15,800 nt of DNA, from the NCBI GenBank assembly GCA_002067855.1, contig MVQS01000134.1:1-15800 (forward strand), given 5' to 3'. A program made the position numbers and the translations under genes. Under the pieces are notes generated by a model. The model searched no databases. It saw nothing but the letters and a program-made list of their open reading frames with translations, and was not told where the DNA came from. How positions within the stretch are numbered: position 1 is the first letter of the stretch; each line of letters begins with the position of its first letter. This stretch comes from Syntrophaceae bacterium PtaB.Bin038. Lineage in GTDB: Bacteria; Desulfobacterota; Syntrophia; Syntrophales; UBA2192. This document shows positions 5,236 through 12,484 of the stretch, piece after piece.

Positions 5236-8073
5236 ATGAACAGAAGCCACGGGCGGAAAGCCGCCGAGCCGAAAACAGAGCGGGAACGCACGCCTGCCGG
5301 CATGCCCGCGGGCGAAAGCCCCGCGGCATCCCCCCTGTCGGGCGGACCCTTCGATCCCGACGCGACCCTCCGGGGCGAAGGCCTCCTGAGGAGCATCCTT
5401 CAGGCCGCCCCGACCGGCATCGGGGTCGTAAAGAACCGCATCATCGAGTGGACCAACGGACAGATCAGCGGCATCACAGGGTACACGCCCGAGGAGCTCA
5501 AGGGCAAGAGCGCCCGCATCCTGTACCCCAGCGACGAGGAATTCGACCGCGTCGGCCGGATCCAGAACGCCGACGTCCGCAGCAAGGGCACGGGCAGCAT
5601 CGTGACGGTCTGGCAGAGCAAGGACCGCCGGCTGGTCGACATTCTCCTGAGCTCGACCCCGATCGATCCCGGCGACCTTTCGGCAGGCGTCGTCTTCACG
5701 GCCCTGGACGTCACCGAGCAGATGAAGGCCCGGGACGAGCTCCGGAGGAGCGAGGAGAAATACCGGGCCCTCTTCGAAAACGCCGTCATGGGCATCTTCC
5801 AGAGCACGCTGGAGGGCCGCTTTCTCCGTGTCAACCCCGCAACGGCGAAGATGTGCGGTTTCGACTCCCCCGAGGAGATGATCGTATCGATCACCGACAT
5901 CGCCTCCCAGCACTACGTGGACCCCGCCGAGAGAGACCTCTTCATTCGGGCCGTCGAGTCGCAGGGCTTCGTCCGGAATTTCGAGCACCGGACCTACCGC
6001 AAGGACGGCAGCGTCTTCTGGGTCTCCGTCAACGCGCGGGCGGTTCGCGACCGGCGGGGGCGGATCACGCATTACGAGGGGACCCACGAGGACATCCAGG
6101 CACGCAAGGAGGCCGAGGAAGCCCTGCGGGCAAGCGAAGAACGTTTCATGAAGGTCTTCCAGTCCAACCCCATCCCCATGACCATCGCGACCCTCGAGGA
6201 GGGACGGATCCTGGATGTCAACGATCGGGCCGTCGAGCTGTCGGGATACTCCCGGGAGGAGCTCATCGGTCGGACATCCGTGGAAATCGGGCTCTGGGCC
6301 CGGCCCGAAGAGCGGGACCGCCTGATCGCGCAGCTGCGCAAAGACGGGTCTTTACGGGACGGGCTTGCCCACTTCCGGACCCGGGCCGGAAAGGTTGCCC
6401 CTGCGCTCTGGTCCGCGGACCGGATCCGGCTGGGTGACCGGGAGGTCATCCTCACGACCATCCACGACATCTCGAAGCAGGTCGAGGACCAGGAGAAGCT
6501 GCGGGAAAGCGAGGCGAAGTACCGCCTGCTGGCGGAAAACGTCACGGACGTCATCTGGACGGCGGACATGAACCTCGCCTTCACGTACGTCAGCCCCTCG
6601 TCGGAGCGGGTCTTCGGGTGGACCCCTTCGGAATGGATGTCCATGCCGCTTCAGAACTTTCTCACGCCGACCGCCCTCGAAACGGTGAAACGACTGCTCG
6701 GCGAGGAGGCAGGGGGAGCCGGCCCTGCCCGAAACGGCAAGCCCCGCGCCGTCACGACCGAGCTGGAAGTATACAGGAAGGACGGTTCCACGGGCTGGTA
6801 CGAGGTGTCGGCGCAGGTCATCCGGGGCGAGGACGGCGCGCCGCTTTCCATCATCGGCGTCACCCGGGACATCGCAGATCGGAAACATGCCGAAGCGCAG
6901 AAGGCGCTGCTGGAGCTGCAGCTTCGGCAGGCCCAGAAGATGGAAGCCGTGGGCACCCTGGCGGGCGGCATCGCCCACGACTTCAACAACATCCTCTTCG
7001 CCGTGATCGGCTACGCCGAGCTGTGCCTGCAGGACGCGGCCGACGACGAGAGCCGCTGGAACCTCTCGCAGATCCTCAGCGCCTGCAACCGCGCGAAGAC
7101 CCTCGTGAGCCGGATCCTCGCGTTCAGCCGGCAGGTCGAACAGGAACGCAGACCCCTCGACGTCGTCCCGCTGGCGAAGGAGGCCGTGAAGTTCCTCCGC
7201 TCCTCCCTGCCCGTCACGATCGACCTGCACCTCGATGTCCCGGCCGCGAACAGCGTGATCCTGGCCGACGCCACGCAGATCCACCAGGTTCTCATGAATC
7301 TCTGCACCAACGCGGCCCATGCCATGCGCGCCTCGGGCGGACGGCTGGCCATCCGGATCGACAACGCGTCGCCCCCGCCGGGGCTCGTGCCGGGGGGGGA
7401 AGGCGCCCGTGCGGCGGGTTTCCTGCGGCTGACCGTGAGCGACACGGGACACGGCATCGAGCCGGCCCACATCGACCGCATCTTCGACCCCTTCTTCACC
7501 ACGAAGGCCCCCGGGGAGGGCACCGGGCTTGGCCTGTCGGTCGTCTACGGCATCGTGAAGGCTCTCGGCGGCGCCGTCCGCGTCGACAGCACGCCCGGCC
7601 GGGGAAGCGCGTTCGAGATCTACCTTCCTTCCGCCGCCGACCGGGGGCTGGAGCCGGAGACACCGGCGGCGCCGATCCCCCGGGGCTCGGAACATGTGCT
7701 GTTCGTCGACGACGAGGGACACCTGGTGGAAGTGATGGAACAGGTGCTCTCCGCGCTGGGGTACCGTGTCACCACCGTCCGCGAGAGCCGCCATGCGTTG
7801 CGCCTCTTCCGCGAAAACCCCGAGAGCTTCGACATCGTCATCACCGACATGACCATGCCGGACATGACCGGCGCCGAGCTGGCCCGCGAGATCCTGCGTT
7901 TCAGGCCCGGCACGCCCATCATCCTCTGCACGGGCTACAGCGAACTGATCAACGAGGAGCAGGCCCTGAGGATGGGCATCCGCCGCTTCCTGATGAAGCC
8001 CCTCTTCATGGGCGACGTGGCCCGGGAAATCCGCACCGTACTCGACGCGGACGGCGGGAGGACGGCCGCATGA
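5236..8073 (+). CDS. Multi-PAS hybrid sensor histidine kinase with C-terminal receiver
   Basis: This 945-residue protein has no signal peptide or membrane segment, so it should sense in the cytoplasm. After a hydrophilic lead of about 45 residues come four PAS/PAC modules, near 50-165, 174-295, 301-420 and 425-555. Three of them begin with the recurring SE(E/A)KYR or SEERF linker. The HisKA domain has AGGIAHDFNN with phospho-acceptor His581. The ATPase domain has the N-box NLCTNAAHAM (Asn692), the G1 box DTGHGIE (Asp736 first) and the G2 box GEGTGLGLS near 757-766. A complete receiver follows, near 822-940, with acidic pair D825/D826, phospho-acceptor D871, T899 and K921. The ATG at 5236 gives the usual hydrophilic N-terminus; a TTG 31 codons upstream is possible but would run through the inverted repeat. 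Its stop overlaps the next receiver gene by four bases. The signal is unknown. Confidence 0.95.
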   Translation: MNRSHGRKAAEPKTERERTPAGMPAGESPAASPLSGGPFDPDATLRGEGLLRSILQAAPTGIGVVKNRIIEWTNGQISGITGYTPEELKGKSARILYPSDEEFDRVGRIQNADVRSKGTGSIVTVWQSKDRRLVDILLSSTPIDPGDLSAGVVFTALDVTEQMKARDELRRSEEKYRALFENAVMGIFQSTLEGRFLRVNPATAKMCGFDSPEEMIVSITDIASQHYVDPAERDLFIRAVESQGFVRNFEHRTYRKDGSVFWVSVNARAVRDRRGRITHYEGTHEDIQARKEAEEALRASEERFMKVFQSNPIPMTIATLEEGRILDVNDRAVELSGYSREELIGRTSVEIGLWARPEERDRLIAQLRKDGSLRDGLAHFRTRAGKVAPALWSADRIRLGDREVILTTIHDISKQVEDQEKLRESEAKYRLLAENVTDVIWTADMNLAFTYVSPSSERVFGWTPSEWMSMPLQNFLTPTALETVKRLLGEEAGGAGPARNGKPRAVTTELEVYRKDGSTGWYEVSAQVIRGEDGAPLSIIGVTRDIADRKHAEAQKALLELQLRQAQKMEAVGTLAGGIAHDFNNILFAVIGYAELCLQDAADDESRWNLSQILSACNRAKTLVSRILAFSRQVEQERRPLDVVPLAKEAVKFLRSSLPVTIDLHLDVPAANSVILADATQIHQVLMNLCTNAAHAMRASGGRLAIRIDNASPPPGLVPGGEGARAAGFLRLTVSDTGHGIEPAHIDRIFDPFFTTKAPGEGTGLGLSVVYGIVKALGGAVRVDSTPGRGSAFEIYLPSAADRGLEPETPAAPIPRGSEHVLFVDDEGHLVEVMEQVLSALGYRVTTVRESRHALRLFRENPESFDIVITDMTMPDMTGAELAREILRFRPGTPIILCTGYSELINEEQALRMGIRRFLMKPLFMGDVAREIRTVLDADGGRTAA

Positions 8074-8492
8074 CGCGCATCCTGATCCTCGACGACGACT
8101 ACCTCGTGCGGGACATGCTGGAGCGGCTCATGCGCAGGGCCCGCTACGACGTGGAAACGGCGGAGGACGGCGCCCAGGCGCTCCGGCTGCACCGGAGACA
8201 CCCGGTCGATCTCGTGATCACGGGCATCCTCACCCCCGGGGAGAAGGGGCTCGGGACCCTCGCGGAGTTCCGCAGGTCCGACCCCGCCGTGAAGATCATC
8301 GCGATCTCGGGGGGCGGGCGGATCGGGCCGTTGAGCGGCATGAGGGCGGCGGCGCTCTCCGGCGCCGACCGGACGTTCGCCAAGCCCGTGGACACGGCGC
8401 TGCTGCTTGCCGCCGTCGAGGAACTTTCCGCCCCGCCGCGCCTCAGATCCATTTCCTCTTTCGAAAACACGCCAGCATCGCAAGGGCGATGA
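8070..8492 (+). CDS. Single-domain response regulator-like protein lacking the phospho-acceptor Asp
   Basis: This 140-residue stand-alone receiver starts within the kinase stop codon (ATGA overlap), so the two are almost certainly co-translated. It keeps the acidic cluster DDD (8-10), the switch serine (S80, in AISGGG) and the conserved lysine (K105, in AKPVD). The phospho-acceptor strand reads VDLVITGILTPGEKG, with glycine at residue 52 where VITD normally places aspartate. The codon is GGC at 8223-8225; one G-to-A change at 8224 would give GAC (Asp). It may be a pseudo-receiver that signals without phosphorylation, a decaying gene, or a sequence error. No output domain follows. The last 16 codons overlap convergent corA by 50 bases and encode a tail outside the receiver fold. 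Confidence 0.85.
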   Translation: MTRILILDDDYLVRDMLERLMRRARYDVETAEDGAQALRLHRRHPVDLVITGILTPGEKGLGTLAEFRRSDPAVKIIAISGGGRIGPLSGMRAAALSGADRTFAKPVDTALLLAAVEELSAPPRLRSISSFENTPASQGR

Positions 8493-9507
8493 CGATCATC
8501 ACCCCCCAGATCAGGAAATAGCCGTACCGCCATTTGAGTTCCGGCATGTACTCGAAGTTCATGCCGTAGACGCCCGCGAGGAACGTGAGGGGCATGAAGA
8601 CGGTGGCGATGATCGTGAGCACCTTCATGACCTCGTTGAGGCGGTTGCTCACGCTCGAGAGGTAGATGTCGAACATCCCCGAAAGGATGTCCCGGTAGGT
8701 GTCCACGGTGTCCATCACCTGGATCGTGTGCTCGTAGACGTCGCGGAAGTAGATGGCCGAGGTCTTGTCGATGAGGGGGGACTCGGCCCTCTCGAGCAGG
8801 GAAACCACCTCCCGCAACGGCCAGACGCTTCGCCGCACCAGCAGGATCTCGTCCCGGATCCGCTGGACGCTCCGTAGGGTCTCGCGCCTCGGGTTCGCCA
8901 CGACCTCGTCTTCCAGGTCGTCGATCTTCTCCCCCATTTTCTCCATCACGACGAAGTAGTGGTCCACCACGGCGTCCATGAGGCTGTAGACCAGATAGTC
9001 CGTTCCCATCCTGCGGATCCGCCCGAGGTCGTTTCGAATCCGCTCGCGGAGCTGCTTGAAGATCCCGCTCTCGGACTCCTGGAAGGACAGGACGACGTCG
9101 TCGCTGAACACGAGGCTCAGTTGCTCGAACCGGAGCTCCCTTGCCTGCTCGTCGAAGGCGATCACCTTGAGGATCACGCAGATGTACTTCCCCAGGTCGT
9201 CGATCTTCGGCCGCTGCGTCGTGTTCATGATGTCTTCCATCAGCAGCGGATGGATGCCGAAACAGCGGCCGACCTCTCCGATGAGATCGGGCTCGTGAAT
9301 CCCGACGACGTCGATCCACGTGACGCTCGGCTTGCCGATGTACGGTGCCAGCTCGTCGACGGACGGAACCGCCCGCTCCTCGAAGTGGCCTTCCGCATAA
9401 TCGACCAAGGAGACCCGGCTCTTCTCCGTCCGCTCCCTTCCGATGTGGACGAGGCTGCCGGGGGGCATCCCCGTCTTCCTGGAGCGCTTGATGATCTGTC
9501 TCGCCAT
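8443..9507 (-). CDS. corA: CorA family magnesium/cobalt transport protein
   Basis: This 354-residue protein matches CorA channels in length and architecture. A large cytoplasmic alpha/beta N-domain is followed by a long helical stalk (about residues 150-300, rich in charged heptads). Two C-terminal membrane helices lie near 301-321 and 331-347. The signature YGMN lies at 324-327, in the loop between them, followed by FEYMPEL. The C-terminus is basic (FRKRKWI), as expected for a cytoplasmic end. CorA pentamers pass Mg2+ and Co2+ down the membrane potential. The ATG at 9507 is preferred because MARQIIKRSRKTGMPPGSLV resembles other CorA starts. An in-frame ATG at 9618 would add 37 residues with no family resemblance. 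The Shine-Dalgarno sequence before 9507 is weak (AGGCGA). The 3' end overlaps the convergent receiver gene by 50 bases. Confidence 0.95.
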   Translation of the reverse strand: MARQIIKRSRKTGMPPGSLVHIGRERTEKSRVSLVDYAEGHFEERAVPSVDELAPYIGKPSVTWIDVVGIHEPDLIGEVGRCFGIHPLLMEDIMNTTQRPKIDDLGKYICVILKVIAFDEQARELRFEQLSLVFSDDVVLSFQESESGIFKQLRERIRNDLGRIRRMGTDYLVYSLMDAVVDHYFVVMEKMGEKIDDLEDEVVANPRRETLRSVQRIRDEILLVRRSVWPLREVVSLLERAESPLIDKTSAIYFRDVYEHTIQVMDTVDTYRDILSGMFDIYLSSVSNRLNEVMKVLTIIATVFMPLTFLAGVYGMNFEYMPELKWRYGYFLIWGVMIVIALAMLACFRKRKWI

Positions 9508-9919
9508 TGCTTCGCCTGTCGAAAAAAGGGTATGCCCTTCGGGGCCGCCACCCCGGAGCGCCTCGCCCTCAATGGGACAGCGATGACCCCGGACAGATCC
9601 CCTTGCGGGAACTGTCAAGCGAATTCGACCGGTTACGACGGTCCCGCGGCCGTGCCTCGGCCGATCATGGTATGGTTATTGCTTCATCATCGGTGTGTAA
9701 CCTTGTCGTGAATGACCTGACCATCGGCATGGCGGACCCCGGTACCGGAGCTCACGCGGAACACGGAATCATTCTTCTCGCTCTCTTTCCGGCCTCGACC
9801 TGCAGCGGAACCGAAACCTCTCCTGCGCCCTGCTCGCCTCGCGGTCGCCGGTGGTCAGGTCATCGTGCAAGCAAGGCCCCGATCGGCGGATGCCGTCCCG
9901 GGGGCATGAGGTCGGCGCT
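9508..9919. other. Divergent spacer between corA and the HDOD gene
   Basis: These 412 bases hold no frame that I would call a gene; the open frames here have no recognisable domain and unusual composition. Visible structure includes GACCG (9627-9631) facing CGGTC (9639-9643), two copies of the palindrome CGGCCG (9647-9652 and 9658-9663) able to form a stem, and the ten-base palindrome CCGGTACCGG (9739-9748). The stretch around 9664-9720 is locally AT-richer and is the likeliest promoter zone. I could not find a -35/-10 pair with good spacing. No RNA gene or riboswitch core was recognised. Confidence 0.4.
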
Positions 9920-10777
9920 ATGAGCGGCACCATGGAAAGCCTGGCGGCGGAGCTGAAACGGGAGATCCCGGGGCCCGAACTGGCGCTGCTGTCGGACATT
10001 CACGATACGGTCATCGAAACCCTCAACCTCGGCTTTGACCCCTCCGTCCTCCTCGTCCTGGACAACGAGGACGCCCATCAGCACGAGATCGAACAGCTCA
10101 AGTTCAAGATCAAGGAGCAGATCGTCTCCCGCATGATGGGCCGGGCCAATTCCGTGGTTCTCTTCGGCAAGGTCAAGCCGGGCGATGCCGGCAGCTTCAC
10201 GAAAGTGGTCTTGAGAATGGGGATGAAACCCTCCAAGATCTACATCCTCGCCATGGCCCTCTTCCTGCTCGACCCCTCCCTGGAATCCCTGGCCGGCCGC
10301 AGCTTCTCGCGGGCCATTCTTGGACGGATCCTCGCGGAGGAGCTGGGGTTCAAGAGCACGGCGGTGGAACGCGTGGAGATGGGGTCGCTGCTCATCGAGA
10401 TCGGCCGGATTCCCGCCGTTCTCTACGAGATCCGCTCGAAAACCTCTCTGGACGAGGGTTTTCTCTCCGCCTGGCACCCCCTGCTGGGCCTCGCCCTTCT
10501 CAGGAAGTACGAGCTTCCCGACTACCTCGAGGAGACCCTCCTGCACACCCACTTTTCCTTCCTGCACCGGTCGCTGTCGCCCCTGGCGGTGATCGACCTT
10601 GCCGACCTGGTGGTCCGGCAGAGCTTCTCGAGGCACGGCAAGCTGGTTGTCGAATCCCCCCTGCCCGACGACACGACCGAATCGACCCTGGGGTCCAGGA
10701 TCCAGGACCAGTTCAGCGCAATCGGCTACCGGAAGTTCGTCGATGTCAGACTGCCCCCGGACAAAGGCAGAAGTTAA
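9920..10777 (+). CDS. HDOD domain protein
   Basis: This 285-residue soluble protein matches an HDOD domain over roughly residues 35-245. The first half has the helix ending SRMMGRANSVVLFG, then a segment leading to LRMGMKPSKIYILAMALFLL, the usual 'lrmaNS...lG...l' pattern. The middle reads SFSRAILGRILAEELGF, and the second half has LIEIGRIPAVLYEI and AWHPLLGLALLRKYELPDYLEETLLHTH, which resemble the HDOD 'IG-LPxL' and 'H-xxG-xLL-xW-LP' motifs. HDOD proteins are HD-related but generally lack the metal-binding HD pair and act in signalling. No GGDEF, EAL or receiver domain is attached. The ATG at 9920 has GAGGT seven bases upstream; an in-frame ATG at 9932 is an alternative. The final codons and the TAA stop lie inside an octamer repeat array. 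Confidence 0.75.
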   Translation: MSGTMESLAAELKREIPGPELALLSDIHDTVIETLNLGFDPSVLLVLDNEDAHQHEIEQLKFKIKEQIVSRMMGRANSVVLFGKVKPGDAGSFTKVVLRMGMKPSKIYILAMALFLLDPSLESLAGRSFSRAILGRILAEELGFKSTAVERVEMGSLLIEIGRIPAVLYEIRSKTSLDEGFLSAWHPLLGLALLRKYELPDYLEETLLHTHFSFLHRSLSPLAVIDLADLVVRQSFSRHGKLVVESPLPDDTTESTLGSRIQDQFSAIGYRKFVDVRLPPDKGRS

Positions 10778-10872
10778 GAAGATAGGAAGTTAGGAAGTTC
10801 GGACAGCCTCAAGGGCATGATGTCTTCCCTTCCCATGATCCTAACTTCATAACTTCCTAGCTTCCTAACTTC
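10770..10872. repeat. Inverted octamer array, GAAGTTAG family, between convergent genes
   Basis: On the plus strand, 10770-10799 reads as 8-base units GAAGTTAA, GAAGATAG, GAAGTTAG and then GAAGTT. The minus strand from 10872 back to 10843 reads GAAGTTAG, GAAGCTAG, GAAGTTAT and then GAAGTT. The 30-base arms match at 27 positions around a 43-base spacer. The left arm contains the TAA stop of the HDOD gene (10775-10777). The right arm ends four bases from the stop of the convergent nitrilase-family gene. The position between two convergent genes would suit a bidirectional transcription end. Confidence 0.88.
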
Positions 10873-10876
10873 ACAA

Positions 10877-11713
10877 TCAATCCCGCTTCGTCGTTGTTCC
10901 CTCGACGGATGGAGGCACTCCGCAGATATCCCGATAGAAGGAGGGTCTCCGGTCCCCGAAGAGGTTGTTGTAGGGGTTGAGCTGTTTGTCGAGGGCCTTT
11001 TCAGGTTCGATGTCCACGATGCCCACGCACTCCTCGTCTTCACCGGCCCTGGACAGGACGTTTCCGGCCGTGTCGGTGATCTGGCTTTTCCCCGTGTAGT
11101 GGAGGCTCTTGCCCCCCCGGTCTTCCGTCCCCGTCCGGTTCGCCGTGACGGCGAATACCCGGTTCTCCAGGCAGCGGGTGACCATGGCGGTCTGGCAGTA
11201 GGGCAGCACGAGGTTTGCGGGGTGACAGACGACCTGCGCCCCGTTCAGGGAGAGGGCCCGCATGGACTCGGGGAAGAACCAATCGAAACAGACCATGACC
11301 CCCACCTTGCAGATCCCGATGTCGAGGACGGGGAACCCGCCGTCGCCCGGCTCGAACCAGAGTTTTTCCTCGAAGAAGAGGTGCACCTTGCGGTAGACGG
11401 CCACGAATCCCCTCGGGGAGACGAGGATGGCGGAGTTGTAAAGTTTCGCGCCGCTGCGCTCGGCCATTCCCGCGACGAGGTGAACGTTCCTTCTCTTCGC
11501 GACGGCGGCGAGACGCCGGGCCGTTCTTCCGCCCGGCACCTCCTCGGCCAGGGCGCCGATCTCCTCCCTGGAGGTGATGAGGTAGCCCGTGTTGAAGAGC
11601 TCCGGAAGCACCAGGAGGTCCGCCTGCGCACCCTCGATGAGGGCCTCCGCCCTGTCGAGATTCCTTTCCACCCGGCCGAAGGTTGGATTGAACTGCACGT
11701 AACCGATCTTCAT
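10877..11713 (-). CDS. Carbon-nitrogen hydrolase (nitrilase superfamily)
   Basis: This 278-residue cytoplasmic protein covers one full nitrilase/amidohydrolase domain. The catalytic triad is visible: Glu38 in LVLPELFNTGY, Lys109 in VYRKVHLF, and nucleophile Cys142 in GVMVCFDWFFPES. The second conserved region includes HPANLVLPY near 164-172 and CLENRVFAVTANRTG near 181-195. Enzymes of this fold hydrolyse amide or nitrile C-N bonds. The sequence looks more like a small aliphatic amidase, such as a predicted C-N hydrolase of the omega-amidase or N-carbamoylputrescine amidase type, than a true nitrilase, but the substrate is not determinable. The ATG at 11713 is preceded by AAGGTGAT. The stop lies four bases from an inverted octamer array. 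It is the 3'-most gene of a run of minus-strand genes. Confidence 0.9.
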   Translation of the reverse strand: MKIGYVQFNPTFGRVERNLDRAEALIEGAQADLLVLPELFNTGYLITSREEIGALAEEVPGGRTARRLAAVAKRRNVHLVAGMAERSGAKLYNSAILVSPRGFVAVYRKVHLFFEEKLWFEPGDGGFPVLDIGICKVGVMVCFDWFFPESMRALSLNGAQVVCHPANLVLPYCQTAMVTRCLENRVFAVTANRTGTEDRGGKSLHYTGKSQITDTAGNVLSRAGEDEECVGIVDIEPEKALDKQLNPYNNLFGDRRPSFYRDICGVPPSVEGTTTKRD

Positions 11714-11788
11714 TCCATCACCTTTTTCGAATGAACTCCATCGATCCGGACAACCTCTCCATCGTATTCAGCTTGTCCCTGCATTCAG

Positions 11789-11861
11789 ATCCCCCTCTTT
11801 CCCCCCCTTGTACAGACCGGCCTATACACCCCTTTGCCGAAGGGGGATGACAGGGGGATTT
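11789..11861. repeat. Inverted-repeat element with ATCCCCCT/AGGGGGAT ends, long copy
   Basis: ATCCCCCTCTTTCCC (11789-11803) opens the element and AGGGGGATTT (11852-11861) closes it. The 8-base ends are perfect inverted repeats, and an inner CCCCCTT (11803-11809) can pair with AAGGGGG (11840-11846). The same two end sequences occur, in the opposite orientation and closer together, at 13550-13587. It lies between the nitrilase-family and GNAT genes, where it could form a transcript hairpin. Confidence 0.75.
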
Positions 11862-11894
11862 CCCCTGACCCCTGCCCCCCCCTGTCCGCTGTCT

Positions 11895-12392
11895 TCACAG
11901 GATCCGCTGCATCCACACGGCATCGAGATCCCTGCCCCTTTTGCTTGCGACCCGCCTGAACCGCCCGCACTCCTCGAAGCCGTGCCGCCCGTGGAAGCGC
12001 AGGCTTGCCTCGTTGAGCGACGAGATGTTGGCCAGAATCGTGTCAACCCCCATGTTTCGCGCCCCGGCGACGATTCGATTCAGCAGGTCCGAACCGATCC
12101 CCCGGCCCGTGTATCCCGGTTCGATGAAACAGGTGAATTCCGCAGCGCGCAGGAACGACGGCACCGGGTGATAGGGACGAAGGAAGGCGAACCCGACGAC
12201 CCGGCCGCCGTCTTCCTCGTCCCTCGCGGTGAGGGCCGGGTACCCTTGCGTCAACTCGAGGAAGCGGTCGAAGAATGCATAGGGCACCGTCTCCTCGGGA
12301 TAGGCCGCGAAGCTGTTCTCGATATAGTAATTGAAGATGTCGACGACGGCCTCGCGGTCCCCCTCGGCCATCCGGTCAAAGCGGATCTTCAT
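11895..12392 (-). CDS. GNAT family N-acetyltransferase, phosphinothricin-acetyltransferase-like
   Basis: This 165-residue GNAT enzyme transfers an acyl group from a CoA thioester to an amine. The acetyl-CoA loop is clear in FIEPGYTGRGIGSDLL (about 89-104), giving the R/Q-x-x-G-x-G/A type motif. The N-terminus (IRFDRMAEGDREAVVDIFNYYIE) and the C-terminal SLNEASLRFHGRHGFEECGRF are typical of the phosphinothricin/methionine-sulfoximine acetyltransferase branch. Members often act on methionine sulfone-type amino acids; resistance to phosphinothricin should not be assumed. The ATG at 12392 has only a weak AAGG directly before it, and an array of 9-base repeats begins six bases upstream. The gene lies between the nitrilase-family and DUF169 genes on the same strand, with spacers long enough that co-transcription is uncertain. 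Confidence 0.88.
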   Translation of the reverse strand: MKIRFDRMAEGDREAVVDIFNYYIENSFAAYPEETVPYAFFDRFLELTQGYPALTARDEEDGGRVVGFAFLRPYHPVPSFLRAAEFTCFIEPGYTGRGIGSDLLNRIVAGARNMGVDTILANISSLNEASLRFHGRHGFEECGRFRRVASKRGRDLDAVWMQRIL

Positions 12393-12397
12393 CCTTA

Positions 12398-12439
12398 TCG
12401 TTTATTTCGTTTACTCGTTTGTTTCGTTCATTCCGTTTT
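12398..12439. repeat. Nonamer tandem repeat upstream of the GNAT start
   Basis: Five imperfect copies start at 12398, 12407, 12415, 12424 and 12433: TCGTTTATT, TCGTTTAC, TCGTTTGTT, TCGTTCATT, CCGTTTTGA. The period is nine bases, with one copy short by one. In the direction of the GNAT gene these read as AACGA-containing units ending only six bases before its ATG, so they occupy the leader. No inverted partner is seen, unlike the heptamer and octamer arrays in this window. Confidence 0.75.
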
Positions 12440-12464
12440 GAATACCGCCCCTTTCACTTCCCCC

Positions 12465-12484
12465 GCTTCTTTCACTAAAGAAGC
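12465..12484 (-). terminator. Hairpin overlapping the DUF169 stop codon
   Basis: GCTTCTTT (12465-12472) and AAAGAAGC (12477-12484) form a perfect eight-base-pair stem with a four-base loop. The stop codon of the DUF169 gene (12475-12477) lies across the loop. A G-rich stretch rather than a T-tract follows in the direction of transcription, so it may stabilise or attenuate the transcript rather than terminate it. Confidence 0.5.

Noticed and set aside
9508..9618. Longer CorA from an upstream ATG
   Set aside because: The extra 37 residues do not resemble CorA, and the shorter form has the expected family start and length.
9507..9923. Plus-strand open frames between corA and the HDOD gene
   Set aside because: No recognisable domain, low-quality composition, and no convincing ribosome-binding site.
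11895..12392. Phosphinothricin resistance gene
   Set aside because: The resemblance is at the level of a broad GNAT branch. Many members acetylate other amines, so a resistance phenotype is not supported.
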